IMG/VR virus record: IMGVR_UViG_3300032282_004841
Coordinates: 1-62,933 of that record
Origin: a virus
DNA: 62,933 bases
Reading direction: 5' to 3' (one strand)
Shown here: positions 8,040-15,951 of the stretch, in pieces
Numbering within the stretch: position 1 is the stretch's first letter
Layout of the letters: the number at the start of each line of letters is the position of its first letter
Position numbers and translations under genes: made by a program
Notes under the pieces: generated by a model
What the model was told of the DNA's origin: nothing
Databases searched by the model: none
The model's input: only the letters and a program-made list of their open reading frames with translations

Positions 8040-8506
8040 GAATAGGATTTGCGATAGATAGTGATTGTAACTCACAATTTATGTATTCTGTTTTTGAACA
8101 AACTAAATATTTTATAGGCGATGTACTATTCTTTTGCGAAAGAAAAGGCAACTCTCTATTAAACTATAATATTTGTAGTTTTCCAATTGAAGATTCTTTT
8201 TACTTTACTCAATCCCCATTGATTGCCACTAGTATAAATACTGCTAAGAGTATTTTAAACAATTACTCAAACACTAAGAAGTATCTATATCTATATGACT
8301 TGGAGTGGTATCAAAAAATAAGTAGGTTTAACTACGATCATTTTGAACAAATATATAGAAATAAAGACTTAGAAATCATTGCAGAAAACGAAGATTTTGC
8401 TAAAATATTTACTAGGTGTTGGAATAGAAAACCATGTGCTGTAATACCAAAAACTAATCTCAACGAAATATATAGGTTATATTATGGACATTCAAAAAGT
8501 AATTGA
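8036..8506 (+). CDS. Unknown cassette protein, GT-B-fragment-like
   Basis: A 156-residue protein of unknown function, ATGA-coupled to the GHMP kinase and overlapping the next gene by 23 nt. It reads as an alpha/beta half-domain: MRIGFAIDSDCNS, a central YLYLYDLEWYQKI strand-helix, and a last segment IIAENEDFAKIFTRCWNRKP. This order resembles the acceptor half of GT-B enzymes or a truncated glycosyltransferase, but no donor half is present. The Trp- and Tyr-rich centre may bind a sugar. I do not recognise the family with confidence. Confidence 0.5.
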   Translation: MRIGFAIDSDCNSQFMYSVFEQTKYFIGDVLFFCERKGNSLLNYNICSFPIEDSFYFTQSPLIATSINTAKSILNNYSNTKKYLYLYDLEWYQKISRFNYDHFEQIYRNKDLEIIAENEDFAKIFTRCWNRKPCAVIPKTNLNEIYRLYYGHSKSN

Positions 8507-9254
8507 CTGTTATGTTAATGAGAATATGTCAACCTATCAAATAGCTAGGAAATTTAAAACATATCCTAATAAAGTTAGGCGTGAATTAATTAAAAGCGGA
8601 ATTACAATCAGAGATCATTCTGAAGCACAGGCAAAAGCTTTAGAAACAGGAATTGCCAAACACCCCACAAAAGGCAAAAAAGTTAATCAAGAAACCAAAG
8701 AAAAAATTGGCGAGTCTATGCTTAACTCTTGGAAACAAATGGATGCTACCGAAAGAAAACGCCGTTCTGATATATCGAAAAAGAATTGGGAATCAATGTC
8801 AAATTCAAAGATAGAAGAGATGAGGTCTGAGAGCGCATTAGCAGTTAGAAAAGCTAGTAGAGAAGGAAGCAAGCTTGAAAAATATTTAATGGCTGGATTA
8901 CTGTCTATGGGATATTCAGCTTCTATGCACTATCTTTTTGCTCAAAAACAACATATAGATATTTTTGTTTCTTCTCCCGATGATAAGAATAAAGGTATAG
9001 CAATAGAAGTTGATGGGCCTACTCATTTTAAACCAATTTGGGGAAATGAAAGCCTACATAAGCAAAAGAAAAGCGATAATAAAAAAACTGGATTGCTTTT
9101 GGCAGGAGGATATATATTAATAAGAGTTGTGACCAACGGAGAAGATTCTGATATTCGTATGAAAAAGACCTTGACCAAGATAGATCAGACGATACAATGT
9201 ACTAAGTTGGAAAGCGATAAAAATTATTTCGAGATCTTCACAGAGGAATTTTAA
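8484..9254 (+). CDS. Putative homing endonuclease (HTH, NUMOD3, PD-(D/E)XK-like)
   Basis: A 256-residue protein with three parts. Residues 8-43 form a helix-turn-helix (MSTYQIARKFKTYPNKVRRE). Residues 60-105 look like NUMOD3 DNA-binding helices (KGKKVNQETKEKIGESM, then RRSDISKKNWESMS). Residues 130-215 form a Vsr/DUF559-like nuclease domain with E132, the IDIF strand (D159), IAIEVDGPTHF (E175, D177) and KKSDNKKTGLLLAGGYILIRV. NUMOD3 modules are typical of phage homing endonucleases, which usually carry GIY-YIG or HNH domains, so the nuclease type is less common. It lies between the glycan cassette and the recombination genes and overlaps both neighbours. It is free-standing; no intron is visible nearby. 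Confidence 0.7.
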   Translation: MDIQKVIDCYVNENMSTYQIARKFKTYPNKVRRELIKSGITIRDHSEAQAKALETGIAKHPTKGKKVNQETKEKIGESMLNSWKQMDATERKRRSDISKKNWESMSNSKIEEMRSESALAVRKASREGSKLEKYLMAGLLSMGYSASMHYLFAQKQHIDIFVSSPDDKNKGIAIEVDGPTHFKPIWGNESLHKQKKSDNKKTGLLLAGGYILIRVVTNGEDSDIRMKKTLTKIDQTIQCTKLESDKNYFEIFTEEF

Positions 9255-9922
9255 TGCCAGAAAATGAAAAGCCTAGTTTTAACTCTCCAGAGTGGAACGA
9301 TTATGTTCTTTCTCTATTTACCAACGAAGAACTTGTAGACGGCAATCCAACCGTTGATGGGCTTCGCAGGGTGACAGAATTAGTTCTTGGAAAAATAATT
9401 TCTACATCTGTAGATATTGTTCAAGCCCCAAGTATGTCTAATGGGAATTGTTGTGTTCTAAAATATAGAATCAATATAGTTCCAGATAATATAGACATTA
9501 AAGAAACTCTTTCTTATGAAGCTGCTGCTGATTGCAGTTCAAACAATTGTGATGCAAGGTTTGCTGTTTTTGCTACTGCTGTAGCAGAGACAAGGGCTGA
9601 AGGTCGTGTTCTTAGGAAGGCGCTTAGATTAAGGAAAGTTATAGCTGCTGAAGAAGCAGTTGCTGTTCCTCATGAAGATTCGCTTTCTGATGGAAGAATT
9701 ACACAGACTCAGATAAAGTTTATTGAGGTTCTTTCGCAAAGAAATGACATCAATATAGTTAAGTATCTTTCCGCTGCTAAAGATTTTAAATTTACTGGAA
9801 GACTAGAAGATATTCCTTATAAAAGTGCTGTTACTGTAATAGCTCATTTAAGCGAAATGCAAAGGAACAATGCTTCTATTTCCCCCAAGTTCAAGGGCTT
9901 TGAACAAGACTGGAGAAAGTAA
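9254..9922 (+). CDS. Putative Rad52-like single-strand annealing protein
   Basis: A 222-residue protein. VDGNPTVDGLRRVTELVLG (about 28-46) is followed by a beta-rich stretch and then ETRAEGRVLRKALRLRKV (about 112-129). The latter resembles the end of the Rad52/RedF-type annealing fold ('A.AeTrA.kRALr...'). The C-terminal half (ITQTQIKFIEVLSQRNDINI) resembles the helical tail that in many phage recombinases contacts SSB or DNA. The expected role is annealing of complementary single strands during phage recombination and replication. A zinc-finger gene that is probably its partner follows directly (TAATG). Family placement is by motif only. Confidence 0.5.
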   Translation: MPENEKPSFNSPEWNDYVLSLFTNEELVDGNPTVDGLRRVTELVLGKIISTSVDIVQAPSMSNGNCCVLKYRINIVPDNIDIKETLSYEAAADCSSNNCDARFAVFATAVAETRAEGRVLRKALRLRKVIAAEEAVAVPHEDSLSDGRITQTQIKFIEVLSQRNDINIVKYLSAAKDFKFTGRLEDIPYKSAVTVIAHLSEMQRNNASISPKFKGFEQDWRK

Positions 9923-10290
9923 TGAAGGCTAATGTAAAAGTTCATTTCGGAACAATCGAAATCGATGGCGAAAGTGTTAAAGACATTTTTAGAGAGATGT
10001 CGAATGTTCATGAGATTTTTAACGAATCTAAATGCGGGTGCTGTGGCGGAACTGATATTAGGCCAAGTACTAGAAGCGTAGAGAAGAATAAAAAGAACTA
10101 TGAATACTTTGAGTTTGCATGTAATAGTCCAAAATGTAGGGCCAGATTGAATTTTGGCCAAAGGCAAGACGGCGGTGGTCTTTTCCCAATTAGGCGATTA
10201 GATGAAAATGGAAAACCAGATCGAGAAAACGGACAGTACGGACCACACAATGGTTGGTCAAAGTACCGTGGAGAAGCAAAAGAAGAGTAA
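9922..10290 (+). CDS. Zinc-finger protein, likely DNA-binding
   Basis: A 122-residue protein with a zinc-ribbon-like cysteine set: C38-x2-C41 (CGCCGGTDIRPSTR) and C67-x4-C72 (CNSPKCRARLNFGQ). After it come RQDGGGLFPIRR and a Gly/Pro-rich, basic tail. The pattern 'CGCCG ... YEYFEFAC ... L.FGQ..DGG.LFP.R' is one I associate with small phage zinc-finger proteins encoded beside annealing recombinases. Role inferred as single-stranded DNA or partner-protein binding. The start overlaps the upstream stop, and the C terminus overlaps the next gene. Confidence 0.6.
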   Translation: MKANVKVHFGTIEIDGESVKDIFREMSNVHEIFNESKCGCCGGTDIRPSTRSVEKNKKNYEYFEFACNSPKCRARLNFGQRQDGGGLFPIRRLDENGKPDRENGQYGPHNGWSKYRGEAKEE

Positions 10291-10495
10291 TTTCATCTCT
10301 ACTATTTTGCTAACTAATAGTTCTATTGCTAATAGCCTTAGATCTATGACCGTAGATGATTTAATTGGGGAGATAGAGTGGTTTAAGAAAACCGATCTCC
10401 CTTTTTCTTCTGAAGTTAAAGTGTTATTTGAGAGCGAGCTTGATAATAGGTTTAAAGATACTCAAGACTTACATAAAGTCCATACTGAGTCTTAG
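10250..10495 (+). CDS. Small protein of unknown function, last gene of plus-strand operon
   Basis: About 81 residues. The true start is uncertain: an ATG at 10250 is used here, a GTG at 10268 is also possible, and neither has a strong ribosome binding site. All candidate starts lie inside the upstream gene. The recognisable body is NSSIANSLRSMTVDDLIGEI followed by an acidic amphipathic helix (SSEVKVLFESELDNRF), suggesting a small helical protein. Its last 44 nt run antisense to the 3' end of the minus-strand gene at 10452, so mRNA ends of the two operons overlap. No function can be assigned. Confidence 0.45.
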   Translation: MVGQSTVEKQKKSNFISTILLTNSSIANSLRSMTVDDLIGEIEWFKKTDLPFSSEVKVLFESELDNRFKDTQDLHKVHTES

Positions 10496-11114
10496 AACCA
10501 ATACCTGTTGGCGATGCAGTCAACCCTAAATACCAATCATGTCTTAGTCCTGATCCTGTGGTATTTCCAACAGCATTAAGACCGCTTGTACCAGGAGAAT
10601 TTCTTAAAGGAAGGAAGTTTGCTACTTCGGTAACATCTTTCCATGTTCCAGAACCAGAACCAACAACTAACTGAGATGGGTCTGGATGAACTACTTCATA
10701 TGCAAATGTGCTAACACCACTTGCTTTGCTTGCAATACTACTTCTATCATAAATTATTACTTTTGCATTTTGTGTTCTAACATTTGTAGTTGGGTGTGTA
10801 AATCTAATGTTTAAAGTAGACAGATAATTAGGAATTTTATTAACAGCTATTGAAGTCGAACTTCCTGGGGTTTCTTGCCCAAGAATAGCAGATGCTGCTG
10901 CTGTCCACTTTACATTCCTAGCTTCTAACCCTTGTGTAACTCCAGAGCCATCTGTGATAAATGTTCTCTCTTGAAAACTATTTACCTGTACAGATGTTCC
11001 AAATCCATTGCCGTAAAAACCCAATCCGCTTCCTGCCGGAGCATTTATATTATGCTCTCCAGAAACGCCATTTGTCAGTGGATTAACATAGAAAGATATA
11101 CTTGGGGTAGCCAT
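10452..11114 (-). CDS. Putative virion structural protein, last gene of minus-strand operon
   Basis: A 220-residue protein rich in Ser, Gly, Thr and Asn. A beta-sandwich-like middle contains STLNIRFTHPTTNVRTQNAK and VIIYDRSSIASKASGVSTFA. The C terminus TQYGLYVSLEYL looks like a strand packing at a subunit interface. It has the composition of a virion protein and lies at the end of the tail operon, so a decoration or tail-tip role is likely. AGGAGAAAATTCA precedes the ATG. Its 3' end overlaps the convergent plus-strand operon by 44 nt. I do not recognise the family. Confidence 0.65.
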   Translation of the reverse strand: MATPSISFYVNPLTNGVSGEHNINAPAGSGLGFYGNGFGTSVQVNSFQERTFITDGSGVTQGLEARNVKWTAAASAILGQETPGSSTSIAVNKIPNYLSTLNIRFTHPTTNVRTQNAKVIIYDRSSIASKASGVSTFAYEVVHPDPSQLVVGSGSGTWKDVTEVANFLPLRNSPGTSGLNAVGNTTGSGLRHDWYLGLTASPTGIGSKTQYGLYVSLEYL

Positions 11115-11143
11115 TGAATTTTCTCCTGGTTATTCAGTAATAA

Positions 11144-11956
11144 TTACACCATTTTTGAATCTTCGAACCTTTTAATAGAAGTTAAAAGTTCTTCAGGGGT
11201 TATTTGTTTGCTAAAATGCTCTATTACTTCCCCTATGTCTAAGCCTAGCTCATGCCATCCTATTAGATAATTAACTATCCTGTCAACTAAAGAAAGTCTA
11301 TAAGGAACACCATTAGGGCGACCAAATCTATGAACCCACTTTAAAAATGGAAGGCATAGTGTTCTACCCCCATTTTGTCTAACCTTTTCTTGCATATAAC
11401 CTTCTTCTCCACCAAATCCCTTAAACTTTCTATTGAACGAAGGCCAGTTAGCCTTTTTCATGCAGAACAAGCCCATTCCTTGCATTGTTATGTCAAAAGG
11501 ATCACCTCTATGCACCAATGGGTCTAAGCCCCAAACACCGTACATGTGGCCTGACCATACAGGTGTAAAGTGAGTCGCCATGTTTTTCATATCGTCATAT
11601 AGTAATGGCCCTTGGAGAAGGTCTTTTTCAAGTCCTTTAATGGCTATATAATCTTTTAAATTTCTTATTACATTAGGGGCGAGCAATATGTGTGAGTCTA
11701 GGCAAAGCACATAGTCTTTAGTAGCCCTTTCAAATACGAAGTTTTTAGCTTCTGAAGGAGTATTAGCAGCACTAGGTTCATGAAAGTATTTAGTGTCTGT
11801 TAAATTACAAACTTTTTTAAGCTCTGAACAACCATTTTCTTCAGTATCTATGACTAAAATTTCGCAGTCTTGTACATCTTGATAAAGGCGAAGCGCCTGT
11901 ATTGTAAAGTAGCATCCATCAAAGTCTTTATAGGTTGGCATTCCTATTGTTATCAT
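11144..11956 (-). CDS. GT2/GT27-like glycosyltransferase (polypeptide GalNAc-transferase-like)
   Basis: A 270-residue GT-A enzyme with intact motifs: ITIGMPTYKDFDG (2-14), ILVIDTEENG (33-42), LCLDSHILLAP (84-94), GFGGEEGYMQEKV (180-192) and KWVHRFGRP (206-214). The D87-S88-H89 triad with a late His (H209) is the metal site used by polypeptide GalNAc-transferases in place of DxD. GEEGYMQEKVRQNGGRTL matches their acceptor-side helix. It should move a sugar, possibly onto Ser or Thr of a protein. Unlike the glycan cassette on the other strand, it sits inside the virion operon, beside proteins with poly-threonine tracts that would be plausible substrates. The enzyme lacks the lectin domain of eukaryotic GalNAc-transferases. 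Confidence 0.75.
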   Translation of the reverse strand: MITIGMPTYKDFDGCYFTIQALRLYQDVQDCEILVIDTEENGCSELKKVCNLTDTKYFHEPSAANTPSEAKNFVFERATKDYVLCLDSHILLAPNVIRNLKDYIAIKGLEKDLLQGPLLYDDMKNMATHFTPVWSGHMYGVWGLDPLVHRGDPFDITMQGMGLFCMKKANWPSFNRKFKGFGGEEGYMQEKVRQNGGRTLCLPFLKWVHRFGRPNGVPYRLSLVDRIVNYLIGWHELGLDIGEVIEHFSKQITPEELLTSIKRFEDSKMV

Positions 11957-11971
11957 AAGTATAATCCTTTG

Positions 11972-12508
11972 CTACTGTTGAATATTTTCTATTTTTTGAT
12001 ACGGTATATACCATTGTATAGAAGCGCTCAGGTTTTCAAAAGTAATAGTGGCTTTTTTAGGACTATTAGTAGCACAACCACCTTGATGATCGTGTGTTTC
12101 AACGCTATATCTTTCATAGGTTAAGTATGTAACCATTTTAGTTCCATCTGCAATAGATGGCAGTTTTATATTTCCAGAACCCCAATCAAGCGTTATTAAT
12201 AAAAATAATTCTCCAGAAGCACTTTGAGTTAACGCATAGGAAACAATAATAGTGCCTTCTGGATTAGTATTATACCATCCAAAATACAAATCAAATTTTT
12301 CTTGTGCTGACGAACTTAAATTTCTAACATAAAATGTTTCACTTCCACCAGAAGATGTATTATCTCCACTCCATATAACTCGATTAGGACTAGGACCCGC
12401 CACGCAAGAGTATCCATTTCTCCATTCCTTATATACTAAAGCTGTGTCTAAGTCTCTACCTGTAAATTGTTGACAGCATCCACACCCTTGTATTATTTCT
12501 GTTATCAT
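11972..12508 (-). CDS. Unknown small virion-associated protein
   Basis: A 178-residue protein with a cysteine-rich start (QGCGCCQQFTGRDLD, residues 8-22) followed by beta-strand-rich sequence (GTIIVSYALT, GELFLLITLDWG) and a C-terminal ITFENLSASIQWYIPY. It follows the large hub-like gene after two bases, with AGGATATTAAAA as ribosome binding site, and precedes the GT2 gene, so it is co-translated with tail-tip components. Likely a tail-tip or fibre accessory; the family is not recognised. Confidence 0.55.
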   Translation of the reverse strand: MITEIIQGCGCCQQFTGRDLDTALVYKEWRNGYSCVAGPSPNRVIWSGDNTSSGGSETFYVRNLSSSAQEKFDLYFGWYNTNPEGTIIVSYALTQSASGELFLLITLDWGSGNIKLPSIADGTKMVTYLTYERYSVETHDHQGGCATNSPKKATITFENLSASIQWYIPYQKIENIQQ

Positions 12509-12510
12509 TT

Positions 12511-15500
12511 TTAATATCCTGGAGTCGTAGTAGTAGGAGTTAAAGTAGTAGTCGTAGTTCCAGTACCGCTACCACTAGCCACAACTTCTTTTAATAGCCC
12601 ATTTTTAAATTTCATCACTTTCTTTTCTATCACTAAACTTGACCCACTACAAGTAACGCTGTGTATATATGGCACATCTTCTGTTTGTCCACTAGCCGAT
12701 AATTCTATAGGAACTCCAAACCATGTATTTAAATTAGCATCAAAAAGACCCATTACAGTTTTGATTGGATTTATTCCAGTTCCACTCCAATCTTTTCCAG
12801 ACCCATTAAATATCTTTACTACTACAGGAGTACCTAACTTAGTTAATTTGCTTCCATTAAAATTACTATAAATATAACCGCTTCCAAACTCTCCTGTCTT
12901 TACTAATCCTGTTCCTTCCACAGAAAAAGTAGCTACACTATTATTAGTCCAAACGCCCCTACCTTCATCCCAAACTAAATCTACAGGGCCTGTTTTAAAC
13001 GAATTTGTTTGCTGTACTATTAGTTCTTTATTATCTTGCGATGATGGATAAGGCTCGCTAATTCTGTCTTTTCCTACCTTTGGAACTGCCTGTAAAGTAT
13101 ATCGATCAAATCCCCATCCAGACAACATTAATGGACCTCTAAGAGCAAACGGTTTTAAGTTTACAAGATCTAAAGTTTCGTTCTCTTTGTTTTGACCCTC
13201 ATTAAATGTATTTGCATAGATACACGCAACATCTGAAAGCGTTCCAAACGGATTTAAACTTCTAGTATTTAAATAAGATCCAGTATTTTGAGGGTCTGTT
13301 AATGCGGGTAAGTATTCGCCCACATTTTCTAACTCTTTTGGAATTTCCCCTACAGATCCATAATAATTATAATAAGGTCTTATTAATCCATCTAAGGACA
13401 TTGCTGCTGTATTTACTGTTGGTCCAAGTCTTCCATATAAAAATCTTTCTGCATCATCTGAATCCCCAGTTTGTATTTTTGTTATAATAGTAGGATTGCC
13501 ATTATCTGTTTGCGTTATATCCGTAGCAGACATAAACCATATATGAGGACTATTAAGTTTTAAATTTCTTTGTTTTCTTTTAACTCTATTCAAAGCATCC
13601 AGTCCAATTCTTGCAGATAATCTTAATTGAGCTATGTCATAGTCTGTTGCAGAAACAGTTTCTAAAATTCTAGACTTTACATCTTTAACCGTATCGCTAA
13701 AGTTTTTTATTTGATTTATTCTTGTTTGATTAAAAGTTCCAAACTTTGGAGAAAATCTTCTAAATCTATATGTGGTACTATATCCAGATTTTGAATCTAT
13801 AGTAATACTTATAGCGCTTATAGAGACTCCTACAAACTGCATTATATTTCCAAACTCAGTAGTTGGCAGTCCTGTTATAGTTAGATCGCCCTCTTCATTT
13901 AATTGTGATTTACTTAGACTATTAGCTACTGTTTGTCTTGCATAATCATTCATTATCCTTGTGCTTCCCCAATTCCAAGGGGTTAGCTGACTATCTAAAT
14001 CTACTTGTGTCTTTCCAACATTTCCAACCGCTGCCCAAGGTCCATAACTTTGTGTTAAATCTTTTACTGGTATTCCAGCACCCAATGGATTGTTTGGAGC
14101 ATCTTGAATTGTAGGAGGTTTAAATTTAGTTCCAAACCCCGGCCTACCCATAGACACTAATTTATTTTGTTGATCTATAGTATCCGATTTTAATACCGCC
14201 ATTGGCGTATTCCAAACTGGATATGGAAATTTTTTCATCGATGTATCGTATCTATATATGCAACCTTCATTAGTTATAAAGCTTTGTCCATCCATATAAG
14301 GATATCCAAAATCTGCTTGATTAGCTGGATTACCCAAAATCATTTCCGCCCCGCCATCCGAAGGAACTACATATCCTCCAGCACTCCATCCAATAGACTT
14401 ATCAACTTTTACTCCAGAAATTAAAAATGGCTTAAATCTCATGTCGCTAGAAATTAATTGATTTATATTGTATCCATCGTTAAAAGTAACAAGTCCGGCT
14501 TCCCATTCTGGAAACCAAGCAGATCCAACCGCTTCTCTACTAAATTGGAGTTTGCCATATTCCTGTCTTACAAGAATTTCATCTCCTACAGGATAAGCAA
14601 ATCCCATATGTCCATATGTTTCAGCCAGAGCATCAATAAAAAGTTTAATATTGTCTTCTAAGTCATCTCCTTGTATTAATCCTCTCCTTTCTTTTTGTAA
14701 CAAAAATGCAAATCCATCATCTCTTGCAACTTCTCTTCTTCCGTCTGATCCGCCAAGAGCGACATAAACTGAATATCTATATTTTTTTAAGTATTCTCCA
14801 AGATCTCCATCTCCATCTCCTTTGCCTGATTTAATCTCATTCGCAAATTCTAGTTCATATAATGTAGCGGTAAATATATTTGTTCCTAGCAATCTGGCTA
14901 AGGTATTGTCTTTTATTAAAACAGGAACTATTTCAGTTAAAATTCCATAGCTTTTTTGAGTTGGTTTTTCACCTCCTTGAGTAACTTTCCAATCAACATC
15001 GTTATCACTAGTCGTAGGTAATGGTTTATCATTTAAAGAACTCATAAACAATGTAATTAATGCTGGCTGTCCAAATATTGGCAGTCCATTAAAATCTTTT
15101 CCATAATACCTAGATCCTATTTTTGGAAAATACATAAACTCTTGATTTGGACCAACAATCATTCTTGAAGTCGTAGCATCTTTTGCGATGCTTATTCCTC
15201 TGCTAAAACTAGAAACATTATTTCCAGATCCATTGACAATAAAATCTTGCAAAGCAGAAGTTGAGACTTGATCATATATAGAAACTGTCCTTATTTTTAT
15301 GACATATCCATTTAGCTCTACAAAAAAGTCTAAACCTAATTGGGTACACACACTAGAAACCATAGATAATAAATCTTGTTGAAAATCATTTATAGTTATA
15401 TAAGAGTTTGGTATTTCGCTTAGATCAACAGCATACCTAACGCCAGCAAACATCATAGCACCGCCAAAAATAACATTAGCCCCAGGATTGTTTGTGTATT

Positions 15501-15942
15501 GAGATATGCCAAGTCTGATAATGTCAAAATACATTCCGCTTGGAGTAATCGAAGATCCGGTATAACCAAGCGCACCATAAACATTAAAGACATTTGGGGC
15601 AGTAACAACACCTAAATAATCCTTGCATATAATTGTATAGTTAGAAAGTATAAATCTTGGATCTACTAATTTAGCATCATATAACGGTAGTCCACTTTGA
15701 CTTCCGTTTTGAGAAAAGTTTTCTAATATGCCCTGAAAAGAAAAACCGCTAGACATCGCAAATGTTGCAGGAAGGCCGATCATCAATGATAAATCAGGGC
15801 CAGCATCTGCGCTTACTCCAAAGGCTATATTACCAGGATCTACAACCAAGCCTAAGCTTAATGAAGACTCAGAACTTCCCCATCCGCAATCGGATTTTAT
15901 GCTAGTTACAGAATATCCAGCAAATTGAATAGATCCTGACAT
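12511..15942 (-). CDS. Large tail hub/tip-like protein with poly-Thr C terminus
   Basis: A 1143-residue protein, third gene after the tape measure, where tail hub or tip proteins are usual. The N-terminal 350 residues read like a hub domain: GFSFQGILENFSQ and YDAKLVDPRFILSNYTI (about 85-130), then VRYAVDLSEIPNSYITIND and LDFFVELNGYVIKIRTV (about 172-240). The rest is a long mixed beta region with glycine linkers. The extreme C terminus is a mucin-like tail (GTTTTTLTPTTTTPGY). The predicted role is to cap the tail tube and connect to receptor-binding proteins. The hub assignment rests on position and a loose pattern, not on a definite motif. AGGGGCGCTAA precedes the ATG. Confidence 0.55.
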   Translation of the reverse strand: MSGSIQFAGYSVTSIKSDCGWGSSESSLSLGLVVDPGNIAFGVSADAGPDLSLMIGLPATFAMSSGFSFQGILENFSQNGSQSGLPLYDAKLVDPRFILSNYTIICKDYLGVVTAPNVFNVYGALGYTGSSITPSGMYFDIIRLGISQYTNNPGANVIFGGAMMFAGVRYAVDLSEIPNSYITINDFQQDLLSMVSSVCTQLGLDFFVELNGYVIKIRTVSIYDQVSTSALQDFIVNGSGNNVSSFSRGISIAKDATTSRMIVGPNQEFMYFPKIGSRYYGKDFNGLPIFGQPALITLFMSSLNDKPLPTTSDNDVDWKVTQGGEKPTQKSYGILTEIVPVLIKDNTLARLLGTNIFTATLYELEFANEIKSGKGDGDGDLGEYLKKYRYSVYVALGGSDGRREVARDDGFAFLLQKERRGLIQGDDLEDNIKLFIDALAETYGHMGFAYPVGDEILVRQEYGKLQFSREAVGSAWFPEWEAGLVTFNDGYNINQLISSDMRFKPFLISGVKVDKSIGWSAGGYVVPSDGGAEMILGNPANQADFGYPYMDGQSFITNEGCIYRYDTSMKKFPYPVWNTPMAVLKSDTIDQQNKLVSMGRPGFGTKFKPPTIQDAPNNPLGAGIPVKDLTQSYGPWAAVGNVGKTQVDLDSQLTPWNWGSTRIMNDYARQTVANSLSKSQLNEEGDLTITGLPTTEFGNIMQFVGVSISAISITIDSKSGYSTTYRFRRFSPKFGTFNQTRINQIKNFSDTVKDVKSRILETVSATDYDIAQLRLSARIGLDALNRVKRKQRNLKLNSPHIWFMSATDITQTDNGNPTIITKIQTGDSDDAERFLYGRLGPTVNTAAMSLDGLIRPYYNYYGSVGEIPKELENVGEYLPALTDPQNTGSYLNTRSLNPFGTLSDVACIYANTFNEGQNKENETLDLVNLKPFALRGPLMLSGWGFDRYTLQAVPKVGKDRISEPYPSSQDNKELIVQQTNSFKTGPVDLVWDEGRGVWTNNSVATFSVEGTGLVKTGEFGSGYIYSNFNGSKLTKLGTPVVVKIFNGSGKDWSGTGINPIKTVMGLFDANLNTWFGVPIELSASGQTEDVPYIHSVTCSGSSLVIEKKVMKFKNGLLKEVVASGSGTGTTTTTLTPTTTTPGY
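12524..12559 (-). repeat. Poly-threonine tract at C terminus of hub-like protein
   Basis: Two threonine runs (five and four Thr, separated by Leu-Thr-Pro-like spacer residues) end the 1143-residue protein just before a final PGY. On the plus strand the DNA reads as GTA/GTC/GTT triplets. Part of a set of seven such tracts in this operon. Confidence 0.75.
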
Positions 15943-15951
15943 TTAGCGCCC

